DNA of 41,882 nucleotides from JBDREF01 sp043820045 (GTDB taxonomy: Bacteria > Planctomycetota > Phycisphaerae > Sedimentisphaerales > Anaerobacaceae): the NCBI GenBank assembly GCA_043820045.1, contig JBDREF010000281.1, positions 1-41,882 of the forward strand, in the 5' to 3' direction. Positions within the stretch are counted from its first letter, which is position 1; each line of letters opens with the position of its first letter. Positions 1 through 7,098 of the stretch are shown here, piece by piece. A program made the translations under genes and the position numbers. The notes beneath the pieces are model-generated. The model searched no databases and was not told the DNA's origin. It worked only from the letters and a program-made list of their open reading frames with translations.

Positions 1-144
1 AAGACCCGTCTGCGCGTCATTCGTGGACACAAACATATTCAGCCGCATCGACAGCTCCTATTCTCGATTCTGGATTCTCGACGAGTATCGAGCATATTGA
101 GAGAATATGTGCGTTTGACAACCATAACACCGCCAAAATGATAA

Positions 145-159
145 CCGCCGTTGTGGCGG
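145..159 (-). terminator. weak hairpin at the 3' end of the FMN-binding gene
   Basis: A 5-bp GC stem (CCGCC/GGCGG, loop of 5) lies directly after the stop codon of the minus-strand gene. On that strand it is followed by a T-rich stretch (TTATCATTTT). The stem is short, so this is a plausible but weak intrinsic terminator. The remaining 140 bases to the left edge show only small AT inverted repeats (for example CATATT/AATATG at 93-109) and no gene. Confidence 0.35.
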
Positions 160-160
160 G

Positions 161-1315
161 TCATTTCATGCCGCTTGCCAGGGCCTTGGCGGTGGCATTG
201 ATTATCGCCTCGGACGTCATCGTCGCACCGCTAACAACATCTATACCCTTCACTGACTGTCGTTCAATAATCCGCTTCGGCGTATCGGTGAAGGCCGAGT
301 AGAACTGTCTTTCCTTATGTTCGGTAATCCGCACGGATTCTATCCGATTGCTCTTGACGGCGACCTCTACGTACAATGGCCCGGCGTAGGCGGTGCTGCC
401 GGCATGATAGAGACCGTCCGGAATTCGCGAAAGGTCGAGCGCATCGAAGCACTTGATTGCCTCAATGTTGGCCTTGGCCCGCTCCCTGTTATGCTCGGAA
501 TCCTTTTCACGTGCGTTCGCGGTCGGCGTTGCCAGCACTTTTTCATAGTAGGCCAAACCCCGCTGCAACTCACCGCGGAGGCGGCATACATCGCCCGCCG
601 CCAGATAACCCACATCAGCGGCGCCGAAACGAGCCTTCTCATCAGCAAGCTTGATCGCCTTATCAAACTCGCCCATCTCGGCCCAGAGTCTGATTATCGC
701 GCCGTGGCGCGTGTAGTCCTGCCTGTATTGCGAGAGTACTTCCATGGCCATACTTTTGTTGCCCATTTTCCAATAGCAGTGCGCCAGGCCAAGTGGATCG
801 TATGCACCGCCCCTCTGGGCGCTCATCCGCCACCAGAACGCTGCTCGCGGCCAGTCCTCCAAGAGGTCATGGAACATCCGGCCCAACGTATTCATCGAGC
901 GGCATACCTTGGCCGAATCATCCTTGTTCAGAATCATCAGGTGATGCACGAGCTTGACGCCTTCCCTCCATCTGCCGGGGTTCGGGTTGATGACATCCCA
1001 GATGTACTGGCCAATGTTCTTCCGGGCGTTCCATGGGCCGTCCGCTTTCAGCGGCCAGCTCACATCCAGTGTTTCCGGGTATGTCAACTCGACCGAATCC
1101 CACCACGGCGGCGACGTGCCGCCGAGGTCCCTTACGAGGGTCTCCACCTCAACTCTCGTGTGAGTAACCGCTGCCTGCCCGCCCGAGGTGTTGCCGAAAA
1201 CCGGTCCCGCCGTGAAAACCAATGCGATGCCGATTAGAACGATGCCCAGATTCGACTCGGGACGGAGTACACATCTGCGGTTTAAGGATAAACAAAGTCT
1301 CGCTGCTTTTCTCAT
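161..1315 (-). CDS. exported TPR-like protein with C-terminal FMN-binding (FMN_bind) domain
   Basis: The protein has about 384 residues from the chosen start. A basic N-terminus and a hydrophobic stretch (GIVLIGIALVFTAGPVFG) form a Sec signal peptide. The middle (about 110-290) is helical with TPR/Sel1-like spacing (AAFWWRMSAQRGGAYDPLGLAHCYWKMG). The last 80 residues form an FMN_bind domain ending in DVVSGATMTSEAI. This matches the D-x-x-S-G-A-T-x-T type motif to which ApbE transferases attach FMN through phosphoester-threonine, so an extracytoplasmic flavinylated electron carrier is inferred. The start at 1315 is preferred over 1366 because an AGGAAG ribosome site precedes it at normal spacing and the longer form has none. 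It is divergent from the gamma-glutamyltransferase operon. The redox partner and substrate are unknown, and no apbE is visible in the window. Confidence 0.75.
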   Translation of the reverse strand: MRKAARLCLSLNRRCVLRPESNLGIVLIGIALVFTAGPVFGNTSGGQAAVTHTRVEVETLVRDLGGTSPPWWDSVELTYPETLDVSWPLKADGPWNARKNIGQYIWDVINPNPGRWREGVKLVHHLMILNKDDSAKVCRSMNTLGRMFHDLLEDWPRAAFWWRMSAQRGGAYDPLGLAHCYWKMGNKSMAMEVLSQYRQDYTRHGAIIRLWAEMGEFDKAIKLADEKARFGAADVGYLAAGDVCRLRGELQRGLAYYEKVLATPTANAREKDSEHNRERAKANIEAIKCFDALDLSRIPDGLYHAGSTAYAGPLYVEVAVKSNRIESVRITEHKERQFYSAFTDTPKRIIERQSVKGIDVVSGATMTSEAIINATAKALASGMK

Positions 1316-1532
1316 TCGAAGCTTCCTGAAACACACTTTAATAACCACGCCGCTGAACCTTGTCATTTACCCAAAGTTGCGACCTCGTGGGCTTCAATCA
1401 TACCTTTTTTGGCTGTACCATGCAACCATGATACCCCGGCAGGAGGTTCCGATAACTATCCTTGTTCGCAGACCCTTTTCCATAGGCGTAATGCGAAGCC
1501 GTCCGAGAAGCCTGTTCGTGGCAAAATCTCTC

Positions 1533-1561
1533 TTGACAATCCACCACCAACAGGATATAAT
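1533..1561 (+). promoter_or_regulatory. consensus sigma70-type promoter of the GGT operon
   Basis: TTGACA (1533-1538) and TATAAT (1556-1561) are both perfect -35/-10 hexamers separated by 17 bases. They lie about 65 bases upstream of the GGT start. This is the best promoter match found in the window. The rest of the divergent gap (1316-1624) shows no gene. Confidence 0.7.
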
Positions 1562-1624
1562 AGTTGACAGTATGGGTGAAAATTCGCCCATCTACATCGA
1601 CAGCCTTGGGGGAGGACGGTAAAA

Positions 1625-3361
1625 TTGGGGGTGGCATTAACAAGCCTTGATTCTTTTGTAGGCGGTTCTATTTTGACAGAAGCCATATCCGGACAGGTCC
1701 GCTTGGGGACGGCTGGTGCCGCTATCGGTACCGCTGCTATGGTCGCGACGGCGTTTCCACGTGCCAGCGAGGCTGCTATTGAGATTCTTCAAGCCGGCGG
1801 GAACGCTATCGATGCGGCGGCAGCCGCTGCCTGGGCGCTGGCAGTCTGTGAGCCGAGCGGTTCAGGACTGGGCGGGCAGACGACTCTCTTAATTCGGTTT
1901 GCAGACGGCAGGGCCTCGGTAATCGACGGTCATTCCTATGCGCCTGCGGCTGTCTCCAAGAAGCTGGTTTCCAGGAGCCAGCAGAGGAAAGGGTATCGTG
2001 CCTGTGTCATTCCGTCCACACCCGCCACTTTGGACTATGCCCAGAGTCGTTACGGAGTGTTGTCGCGTGAGAAAGTGATGGGGCCGGCAATTCGAATCGC
2101 CGAAGACGGCTACGCCATCACCAGGCTGCAGCGCCGCCAGTTGAACTGGTGCCGAAAATACCTTGCCGGATCTGAAGCGACAAATCCCGGCGCGCCGGGA
2201 TTCCTGAAAGATGGCATGGCTTTTCGTGTGGGCGATATCTTCCGACAGAAACAGTTAGCCGGCACACTTCGCCGCCTGGCGTGTACAGGCATCCAGGACT
2301 TCTATCAAGGGCAGATCGCACGCACAATAGCTCAGGATATGAAAGAGCACGGCGGGCTTATCACGAAAGAAGACCTTGCCGGTTTCACGCTCCCGGTTGA
2401 GCGGGAAGCAATTTCAGTCAGCTATCGGGACTATGAGGTTATCAGCGCCCCTGCCCCCGCGGGCGGTCTGCAGGTGCTGATGGGGCTGAAGATTCTCGAG
2501 CAGCTCATATCCGGCGGGTCGTGTCCCGAACAGGACGAATGGATAGAGAATCTCGCGGAAGTCAGCCATGCCGTTTTCCATCAGCGCGAGGCTCTGGCTG
2601 TGAGTCCGCGAGACCTGAGCGATGCTTCGGCACTGGAACTGCTGAGTGAGGAGTATGCGGCTCAAATCGCAGAGAACATAAAGACCGGCTACAACCAGAC
2701 GGCAATCGGACCGGATAAAGAAGAACCGGGTGAGACCACGCATCTGTGCACCGCCGACGAGCAGGGTAACGTGGTAACACTCACCCAATCCATACAGTCG
2801 CTCTTCGGAGCTAAAGTGGCGAACGGCCGGCTCGGTTTCATCTACAACAACTACCTTTGTACGTGCACGCGGCGCCGGCACCCCTACCAGCTCGGCGGCG
2901 GGTGCATTCCACGGTCGAACGCGGCTCCTACTGTCGTTTTGAGAAACACTTGCCCCGACGCCGGACAACCGAACGATAACAGCGGACGTGAACAGAAGCC
3001 GTTTCTGGCACTTGGTGCCGCAGGCAGCCGTCGCATCACGTCGTCTGTTCTGCAAGTCATAAGCAATATCATCGACCGCCGGATGTCGCTCGAAGAAGCG
3101 GTAAGCTCGCCGCGAGTGCACGGGCTGCTCAGTCGCAAGGTGAGCATCGAAAAACCGGCGGCCACCGAGGCGATTCTTAAACGCCTGGAAAAACGTTTTC
3201 ACAATATCAGAATCAGAACACGGCACAGCTATTCCATGGGTGCGGTGCAGGCTCTGCAATTTCGGGAAGAGGGTACTTTAATCGGCGTGGCGGATCCCCG
3301 GCGAGACGGTTCGGCAATAGGTCTGAACGAAAGTAGCGCCGGTATCATGGCCACTGATTAG
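1625..3361 (+). CDS. gamma-glutamyltransferase-like Ntn hydrolase
   Basis: 578 residues, close to the normal length of the gamma-glutamyltransferase (GGT) family. This family autocleaves at a threonine and then transfers or hydrolyses gamma-glutamyl groups. Family landmarks are SEAAIEILQAGGNAIDAAAA (about 48-67), GSGLGGQTTLLI, the cleavage site GETTHLCTADEQGN with T371 as predicted nucleophile, and GSRRITSSVLQ...SSPRVHG near the end. The usual Pro-Gly-Gly of the oxyanion region is replaced by Ala-Ala-Gly (LGAAGSRR). No signal peptide is visible, so it is probably cytoplasmic, unlike the periplasmic E. coli enzyme. The start is TTG with a strong GGAGGACGG site just upstream. It is the first gene of a four-gene plus-strand set and the 7TM gene follows after 16 bases. 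Acylase or transpeptidase activity on another amide is equally possible. Confidence 0.85.
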   Translation: MGVALTSLDSFVGGSILTEAISGQVRLGTAGAAIGTAAMVATAFPRASEAAIEILQAGGNAIDAAAAAAWALAVCEPSGSGLGGQTTLLIRFADGRASVIDGHSYAPAAVSKKLVSRSQQRKGYRACVIPSTPATLDYAQSRYGVLSREKVMGPAIRIAEDGYAITRLQRRQLNWCRKYLAGSEATNPGAPGFLKDGMAFRVGDIFRQKQLAGTLRRLACTGIQDFYQGQIARTIAQDMKEHGGLITKEDLAGFTLPVEREAISVSYRDYEVISAPAPAGGLQVLMGLKILEQLISGGSCPEQDEWIENLAEVSHAVFHQREALAVSPRDLSDASALELLSEEYAAQIAENIKTGYNQTAIGPDKEEPGETTHLCTADEQGNVVTLTQSIQSLFGAKVANGRLGFIYNNYLCTCTRRRHPYQLGGGCIPRSNAAPTVVLRNTCPDAGQPNDNSGREQKPFLALGAAGSRRITSSVLQVISNIIDRRMSLEEAVSSPRVHGLLSRKVSIEKPAATEAILKRLEKRFHNIRIRTRHSYSMGAVQALQFREEGTLIGVADPRRDGSAIGLNESSAGIMATD

Positions 3362-3377
3362 GACGGGGGGATGTATC

Positions 3378-4238
3378 GTGAAGTTTTCAAAGGGAAATCT
3401 CTCTAACAAAGAGAAGATAGCCGTAGCACTTCTATTCATAGTGCCTCTGCTCATAGCGGTCGGCAAGTGGTCTGCGCTGCCGACTTCCGATCTGTTCCTG
3501 CGGGTCTTTTCGCTGAGTAACATCCCGGGGAACATGCATAATCGCGTTGCGTATATTCTCTTCGTGCCTTTTGGGGCTACTTTGGTAGTGTTCTTCCGGC
3601 TCGTGCTCGGCATCCGGCTCCTGGGTCCGTTTCGCTCGATTCTCATCGCAGTTGCTTTTCAGATTACCGGGATTCCACTCGGTCTGGCCTTTCTGGCGAT
3701 GGTAACGGGCGTCATCGTGGCGATCCGCCCGCGCATCAAGGCCATTCATTTGCCATATTTTGCACGGGTCTCAATAATACTCAGCGCGGTAGCTTCTATT
3801 ATGATTATCTCCCTTCTCTCGAGCGCATGGCTGGACATAGAGGCGCTGCGCCGAATGGCTTACTTTCCCATCTTCGCGCTGTGCCTGACGGCCGAAGGTT
3901 TTGCCAGGACGCTTTCAAAAGAGGGCCTCAAATCAGCCACGTGGCGCGGGGCCATGACCGCTCTTGTGGCCGTGCTAATCACACTCATATCTCAGATCGA
4001 CGGCTTTCGGAACCTGTTTCTGTATTGCCCTGAGTTGCTAATAACGCAGATTGGCTGTATTGTGGCAATTGCCGAGTTCTTTGACCTGCGTTTGCTGCGA
4101 TGGCTTAATCCACCGGCGGCCAGGAAAAGTTCCGCCCGCCATGCCGAAGAGGTCCGCCCTGCCGCAAACCAGGCGATCCGGGACCAGCTTCTGCAAAATA
4201 TTCCCTTCAAAAAGAGATATTTGACCTTCCAGAGCTAA
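3378..4238 (+). CDS. stand-alone 7TM protein of the transglutaminase-associated 7TM family
   Basis: 286 residues with about seven hydrophobic helices spread over residues 15-245 and a hydrophilic tail. The core pattern (VPFGATLVVFFRLVLGIRLLGPF, AFQITGIPLGLAFLAMVTG, a PEL motif before the last helix, then a Leu-rich segment ending RLLRWLNP) resembles the 7TM domain usually fused to an inactive transglutaminase (the Pfam 7TM_transglut type). That family is known from operons with RimK-like ATP-grasp peptide ligases. Here the transglutaminase half is absent. The start is GTG with a G-rich site upstream, 16 bases after the GGT stop. The ATP-grasp gene follows after 91 bases. A role as a membrane scaffold or exporter for the ligase product is inference; the family assignment is from pattern memory. 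Confidence 0.65.
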   Translation: MKFSKGNLSNKEKIAVALLFIVPLLIAVGKWSALPTSDLFLRVFSLSNIPGNMHNRVAYILFVPFGATLVVFFRLVLGIRLLGPFRSILIAVAFQITGIPLGLAFLAMVTGVIVAIRPRIKAIHLPYFARVSIILSAVASIMIISLLSSAWLDIEALRRMAYFPIFALCLTAEGFARTLSKEGLKSATWRGAMTALVAVLITLISQIDGFRNLFLYCPELLITQIGCIVAIAEFFDLRLLRWLNPPAARKSSARHAEEVRPAANQAIRDQLLQNIPFKKRYLTFQS

Positions 4239-4329
4239 AGAGCAAAGCCAGAGTTGTCGAATTTGTGTTAGGCCATGTGCCAGAGCCTGTTGGATTGGTT
4301 CAGAATCTTCTGCGCAGGAGAGTTCTTAC

Positions 4330-5550
4330 ATGAGAATTGCGGTGGTCCGAAATCGTAACAAGGACGGTATAGTCAACAGTCTCGGGCAGCCCAGTCCGGA
4401 GATCTACGGTAAAAGGTCGGTGCAAAGGGTTGTAGATGCCCTGCGGGCCGGCGGCCATACGGTTGCCTGTTTCGAGGGTGATAAACGACTCATTGCCAAC
4501 TTGGAGGAATTTATGCCGCCAGCTCCAGGGCTGGTACCGGCAAGCGGCATGGTTTTTAATATGTCGTATGGAATTCAGGGCGAGAGCCGGTACACTCACG
4601 TGCCTGCGATGCTTGAGATGGCAGGAATTCCCTACACCGGTTCCAGCCCGTTGGGCCATGCTTTATCGCTCGACAAGCTAATAGCAAAAGGCCTGATGCG
4701 TGATGTCGGTGTGCCGACGCCCAGATTCTGCGTAATGAAACGCCCGGACGAGCGTGTGGACGGGCTGCGTTTCCCTCTGATTGTCAAGCCTCGGCGTGAA
4801 TCGACCAGCTACGGCCTGCGCTGCGTGCATAACCAGAAGCAGCTCGAAGACGCCGTTCTGGCTGTCCTGACACAGTATCAGCAGGAAGCACTCGTGGAAG
4901 AGTACATTGACGGGCGAGAAGTCTGCATAGGCCTGCTCGGCAACGACAGTATCGAGTTTCTTCCGCCGGTCGAGCTGGACTTTGACGGCAGAGAGTTGCA
5001 CACATTGACGTGGGAGGACAAGTATCACAAGAGCCACGATGAGCCTACGAAGATATGTCCGGCCCGGTTGAGCGAAGAGCTGGCGACCAGGCTCTGCGAA
5101 CTGTCGCTGGCCACTTTCCGCGCATGCCACTGCAAGGACTACGCGCGCGTCGATATCCGTATCGATCCGCATGGAAATCCTTTTGTTCTTGAGATCAACT
5201 CCATGGCCTCACTCGGTGCCGGCGGTGCCTTTGTTCTGGCAGCCACGAAGGCCGCTTATAGTCTCGAATCACTGATCTCACGAATCGTCGATATCACTCA
5301 CCATCGCTATTTTGGCGTCCCCGCCCGGCCTGATACCTGCGCCGTTGAGAGCAAGACTGAGAATTGGGCCCAGATAGAGTTCACTGCGGCCTCCGTGAAA
5401 GCCGCATGGCCAAACACCGCAGAGCCGGAACTGGGAAACATAACGAGTTTTACCGACTGCCGAATCGGTTCACGTCGGGGGCGGCTTGCCGAGAACAACG
5501 TCATCCCGCATCGGATAACACAGTCCTACGGACGACCAAATCCGCCGTAG
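4330..5550 (+). CDS. D-alanine-D-alanine ligase-like ATP-grasp amide ligase
   Basis: 406 residues. Residues 1-115 are the pre-ATP-grasp domain (VFNMSYGIQGESRYTHVPAM, PYTGSSPLGHALSLDK). Residues 115-325 form the ATP-grasp fold with ATP lysine K153 (LIVKPRREST), VEEYIDGREVCIG, and the magnesium-binding acids in YARVDIRIDP and VLEIN (D275, E288, N290). The family joins two amino acids or a carboxylate and an amine through an acyl phosphate. EINSMASLGAGG differs from the EVNTLPG of true D-Ala-D-Ala ligases, so the substrates are probably different. An AGGAG site precedes the ATG. After about residue 335 the sequence no longer resembles the family and overlaps the out-of-frame 5' part of the radical SAM reading frame. 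This suggests a frameshifted fusion or a degraded tail. Confidence 0.85.
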   Translation: MRIAVVRNRNKDGIVNSLGQPSPEIYGKRSVQRVVDALRAGGHTVACFEGDKRLIANLEEFMPPAPGLVPASGMVFNMSYGIQGESRYTHVPAMLEMAGIPYTGSSPLGHALSLDKLIAKGLMRDVGVPTPRFCVMKRPDERVDGLRFPLIVKPRRESTSYGLRCVHNQKQLEDAVLAVLTQYQQEALVEEYIDGREVCIGLLGNDSIEFLPPVELDFDGRELHTLTWEDKYHKSHDEPTKICPARLSEELATRLCELSLATFRACHCKDYARVDIRIDPHGNPFVLEINSMASLGAGGAFVLAATKAAYSLESLISRIVDITHHRYFGVPARPDTCAVESKTENWAQIEFTAASVKAAWPNTAEPELGNITSFTDCRIGSRRGRLAENNVIPHRITQSYGRPNPP

Positions 5551-5647
5551 CGGTGGCTACGAACAGCTCAGGCACATCGTCGAGCCATCTGCTGAGGAGT
5601 TTGAAAGCCCCGGATGGCTGGATACGAGCGGCGAGTACGACAATACT

Positions 5648-6547
5648 GTGGTAAATGGCCTGCAGCATAAGTACCCGCAGACCGCCCTTCTGCTCGTGAC
5701 GGATAAGTGCTTCTCCTACTGCCGTTTTTGCTTCCGCAAGAGGCTCCTCGGCAAATCGTCGCACGAAATCGTCCATGATTACGCCATGGCCGCCGACTAC
5801 ATTACAGAGCATCCGGAGATAAACAACGTTCTGCTCTCCGGCGGCGACCCGTTTGTACTGGCTTCTGACCAGTTGGGCAGCATTCTCGACCGTCTACTGG
5901 AAATACCGCATGTGACTTCAATCCGCTTTGGAACCAAGGCGATGGCGTACTATCCCATGAGGTTCCGGGATAGAGAGCTGGCCGACCTGTTCAAACGGAT
6001 ATCTCTGTCAGGCAAAACACCGGTCATTGTGACACACATAGACCATATAGGTGAAATATCGGAAGAAACCGAAAACCGTATCAGGGAACTTCAGCAGCTT
6101 GGCGTTCAGTTTTTCAATCAGGCCGTCTTGCTGAAAAAAGTGAACGACGACCCGGAAACTCTCGCGGCTACATTCAAGAAGCTCAATTCACTTGGTGTGC
6201 AGCCATACTACCTGTTTCAGGCACGGCCGGTCGAGGGCACTTCGCATTTTCAGGTCTCTTTGCGGCGAGGAATCGAAATCGTATGTGAGGTGAACGCGAG
6301 ATTGAGCGGCATGCAGAAGACCTTCAGATACGTCATGTCGCACTATACGGGTAAAATCGAGATTCTTGACATTGACGAAGACAATTGGCTCTACATGCGC
6401 TATCATCAAACCACAAATGCGCAAAGACCGGGCCAAATCTTCTCAAGACCATATTGCGAAGGAGCCTGCTGGCTGGACGATCTTCCGTACCAGGCGGATG
6501 CGGAAGCTGCAGAGCAAACCGTCTTGCTGAAGGTTACCGGTTCATGA
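5648..6547 (+). CDS. KamA-family (lysine 2,3-aminomutase-like) radical SAM/PLP enzyme
   Basis: As read from GTG 5648 it has 299 residues. It carries the radical SAM cluster motif CFSYCRFC (C21, C25, C28), SGGDP for SAM binding and a C-terminal TGKIEIL whose K236 aligns with the PLP-binding lysine of lysine 2,3-aminomutase. PYYLFQARPVEGTSHF matches the family block PYYLYQCDLxEGxxHF, but the aspartate that contacts the lysine side chain is arginine here, and the second such aspartate before the PLP lysine is also missing. The substrate is therefore probably not free lysine. Homology-like sequence (QLRHIVEPSAEEF...DTSGEYDN) continues in frame upstream to 5519 with no ATG, GTG or TTG, so 5648 is unlikely to be the true N-terminus. 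It is the last gene of the GGT set. Confidence 0.8.
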   Translation: MVNGLQHKYPQTALLLVTDKCFSYCRFCFRKRLLGKSSHEIVHDYAMAADYITEHPEINNVLLSGGDPFVLASDQLGSILDRLLEIPHVTSIRFGTKAMAYYPMRFRDRELADLFKRISLSGKTPVIVTHIDHIGEISEETENRIRELQQLGVQFFNQAVLLKKVNDDPETLAATFKKLNSLGVQPYYLFQARPVEGTSHFQVSLRRGIEIVCEVNARLSGMQKTFRYVMSHYTGKIEILDIDEDNWLYMRYHQTTNAQRPGQIFSRPYCEGACWLDDLPYQADAEAAEQTVLLKVTGS

Positions 6548-6618
6548 CGCCGGGCGAATCAAATGCGAGTTGCTAACGCACCGCAAGCCCGGCGAGATAA
6601 AACATGGCAATAGAAAAA

Positions 6619-6661
6619 GCGGGCCGAGACACAAAGCAGGAGAACGTTCAACTCGGCCCGC
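6619..6661. terminator. inverted repeat downstream of the radical SAM gene
   Basis: A perfect 10-bp GC-rich inverted repeat (GCGGGCCGAG ... CTCGGCCCGC) with a 23-base loop lies 70 bases after the radical SAM stop. No T-run follows on either strand, so it may end the operon's transcript or protect its 3' end but is not a classical intrinsic terminator. Confidence 0.4.
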
Positions 6662-6681
6662 ATCTAACGGTCCCCCAAGAG

Positions 6682-6936
6682 TTATACGAACGGCAACAAA
6701 TTACTGTTCGGCAACAGATAGGGCGGCAAGACAAAACCTTCGGAAGAAGTCAGTATCTTTGTCAGAACTTGTCGATTGTATAGCCTGTAACAACCGTCAC
6801 ACCTGAAGTTAGAGTGCATCTCGCAGACTTCAGCCCCATTCTTTACAGCTTCCTGCTTTGTAGTGAAAGCCCTGTAAAGGAAATCCCGAAGAAGATGAGA
6901 CCCTAAACCTGTAGGAGTATTGTGCCGGCGTACCCA
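6682..6936 (-). pseudogene. possible small zinc-knuckle protein, frameshifted or startless
   Basis: A stop-free minus-strand frame of 84 codons reads ...LLRDFLYRAFTTKQEAVKN, then GAEVCEMHSNFRCDGCYRLY, then NRQVLTKI. The C-x2-H ... C-x2-C cluster looks like a zinc knuckle and the residue choice is gene-like. There is no ATG, GTG or TTG at its 5' end; the nearest ATG (6937-6935) is in another frame (MGTPAQYSYRFRV) that runs into a stop after about 35 codons. A frameshifted small gene is the simplest reading, but chance is possible. I do not recognise a family. An 8-bp inverted repeat (CTTTACAG/CTGTAAAG, 6841-6879) lies inside it. Confidence 0.3.
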
Positions 6937-6998
6937 TCACTGCAGCGATAATGGCACGTTCGACAGAGAAAAGTCAATAGTTCAACACTATAGCAGAA

Positions 6999-7031
6999 GG
7001 GACCTATACCGAATGACTCGGTATAGGTCCC
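6999..7031 (-). terminator. 3' UTR stem-loop H1 (14-bp stem, 5-nt loop)
   Basis: A perfect 14-bp stem, in the coding direction GGGACCTATACCGA / TCGGTATAGGTCCC with loop GTCAT, lies 67 bases after the stop of the 800-residue modular gene. It belongs to a family of three such elements in the window that share stem length, loop length and the loop-closing A-T/G-C pairs. No U-tract follows. It is probably a 3' end or mRNA-protecting element. Confidence 0.65.
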
Positions 7032-7098
7032 AGATTGGTGCAAACTCATTATATCTTAGCAGCTCAATTGCCTGCCGCATTCATAGTCTCTACAAAAC

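Noticed and set aside
317..1237. Long plus-strand open frame of 306 codons
   Set aside because: It is antisense to the FMN-binding gene, has no family pattern and reflects GC-rich codon bias of the real gene.
2414..3259. Long minus-strand open frame of 281 codons
   Set aside because: It lies entirely antisense to the GGT gene, which has clear catalytic motifs. No protein-like pattern was found in it.
6570..6806. Plus-strand open frame of 78 codons after the radical SAM gene
   Set aside because: Composition is unlike the neighbours, it contains the GC-rich inverted repeat, and there is no ribosome site. The minus-strand frame over the same bases is more protein-like.
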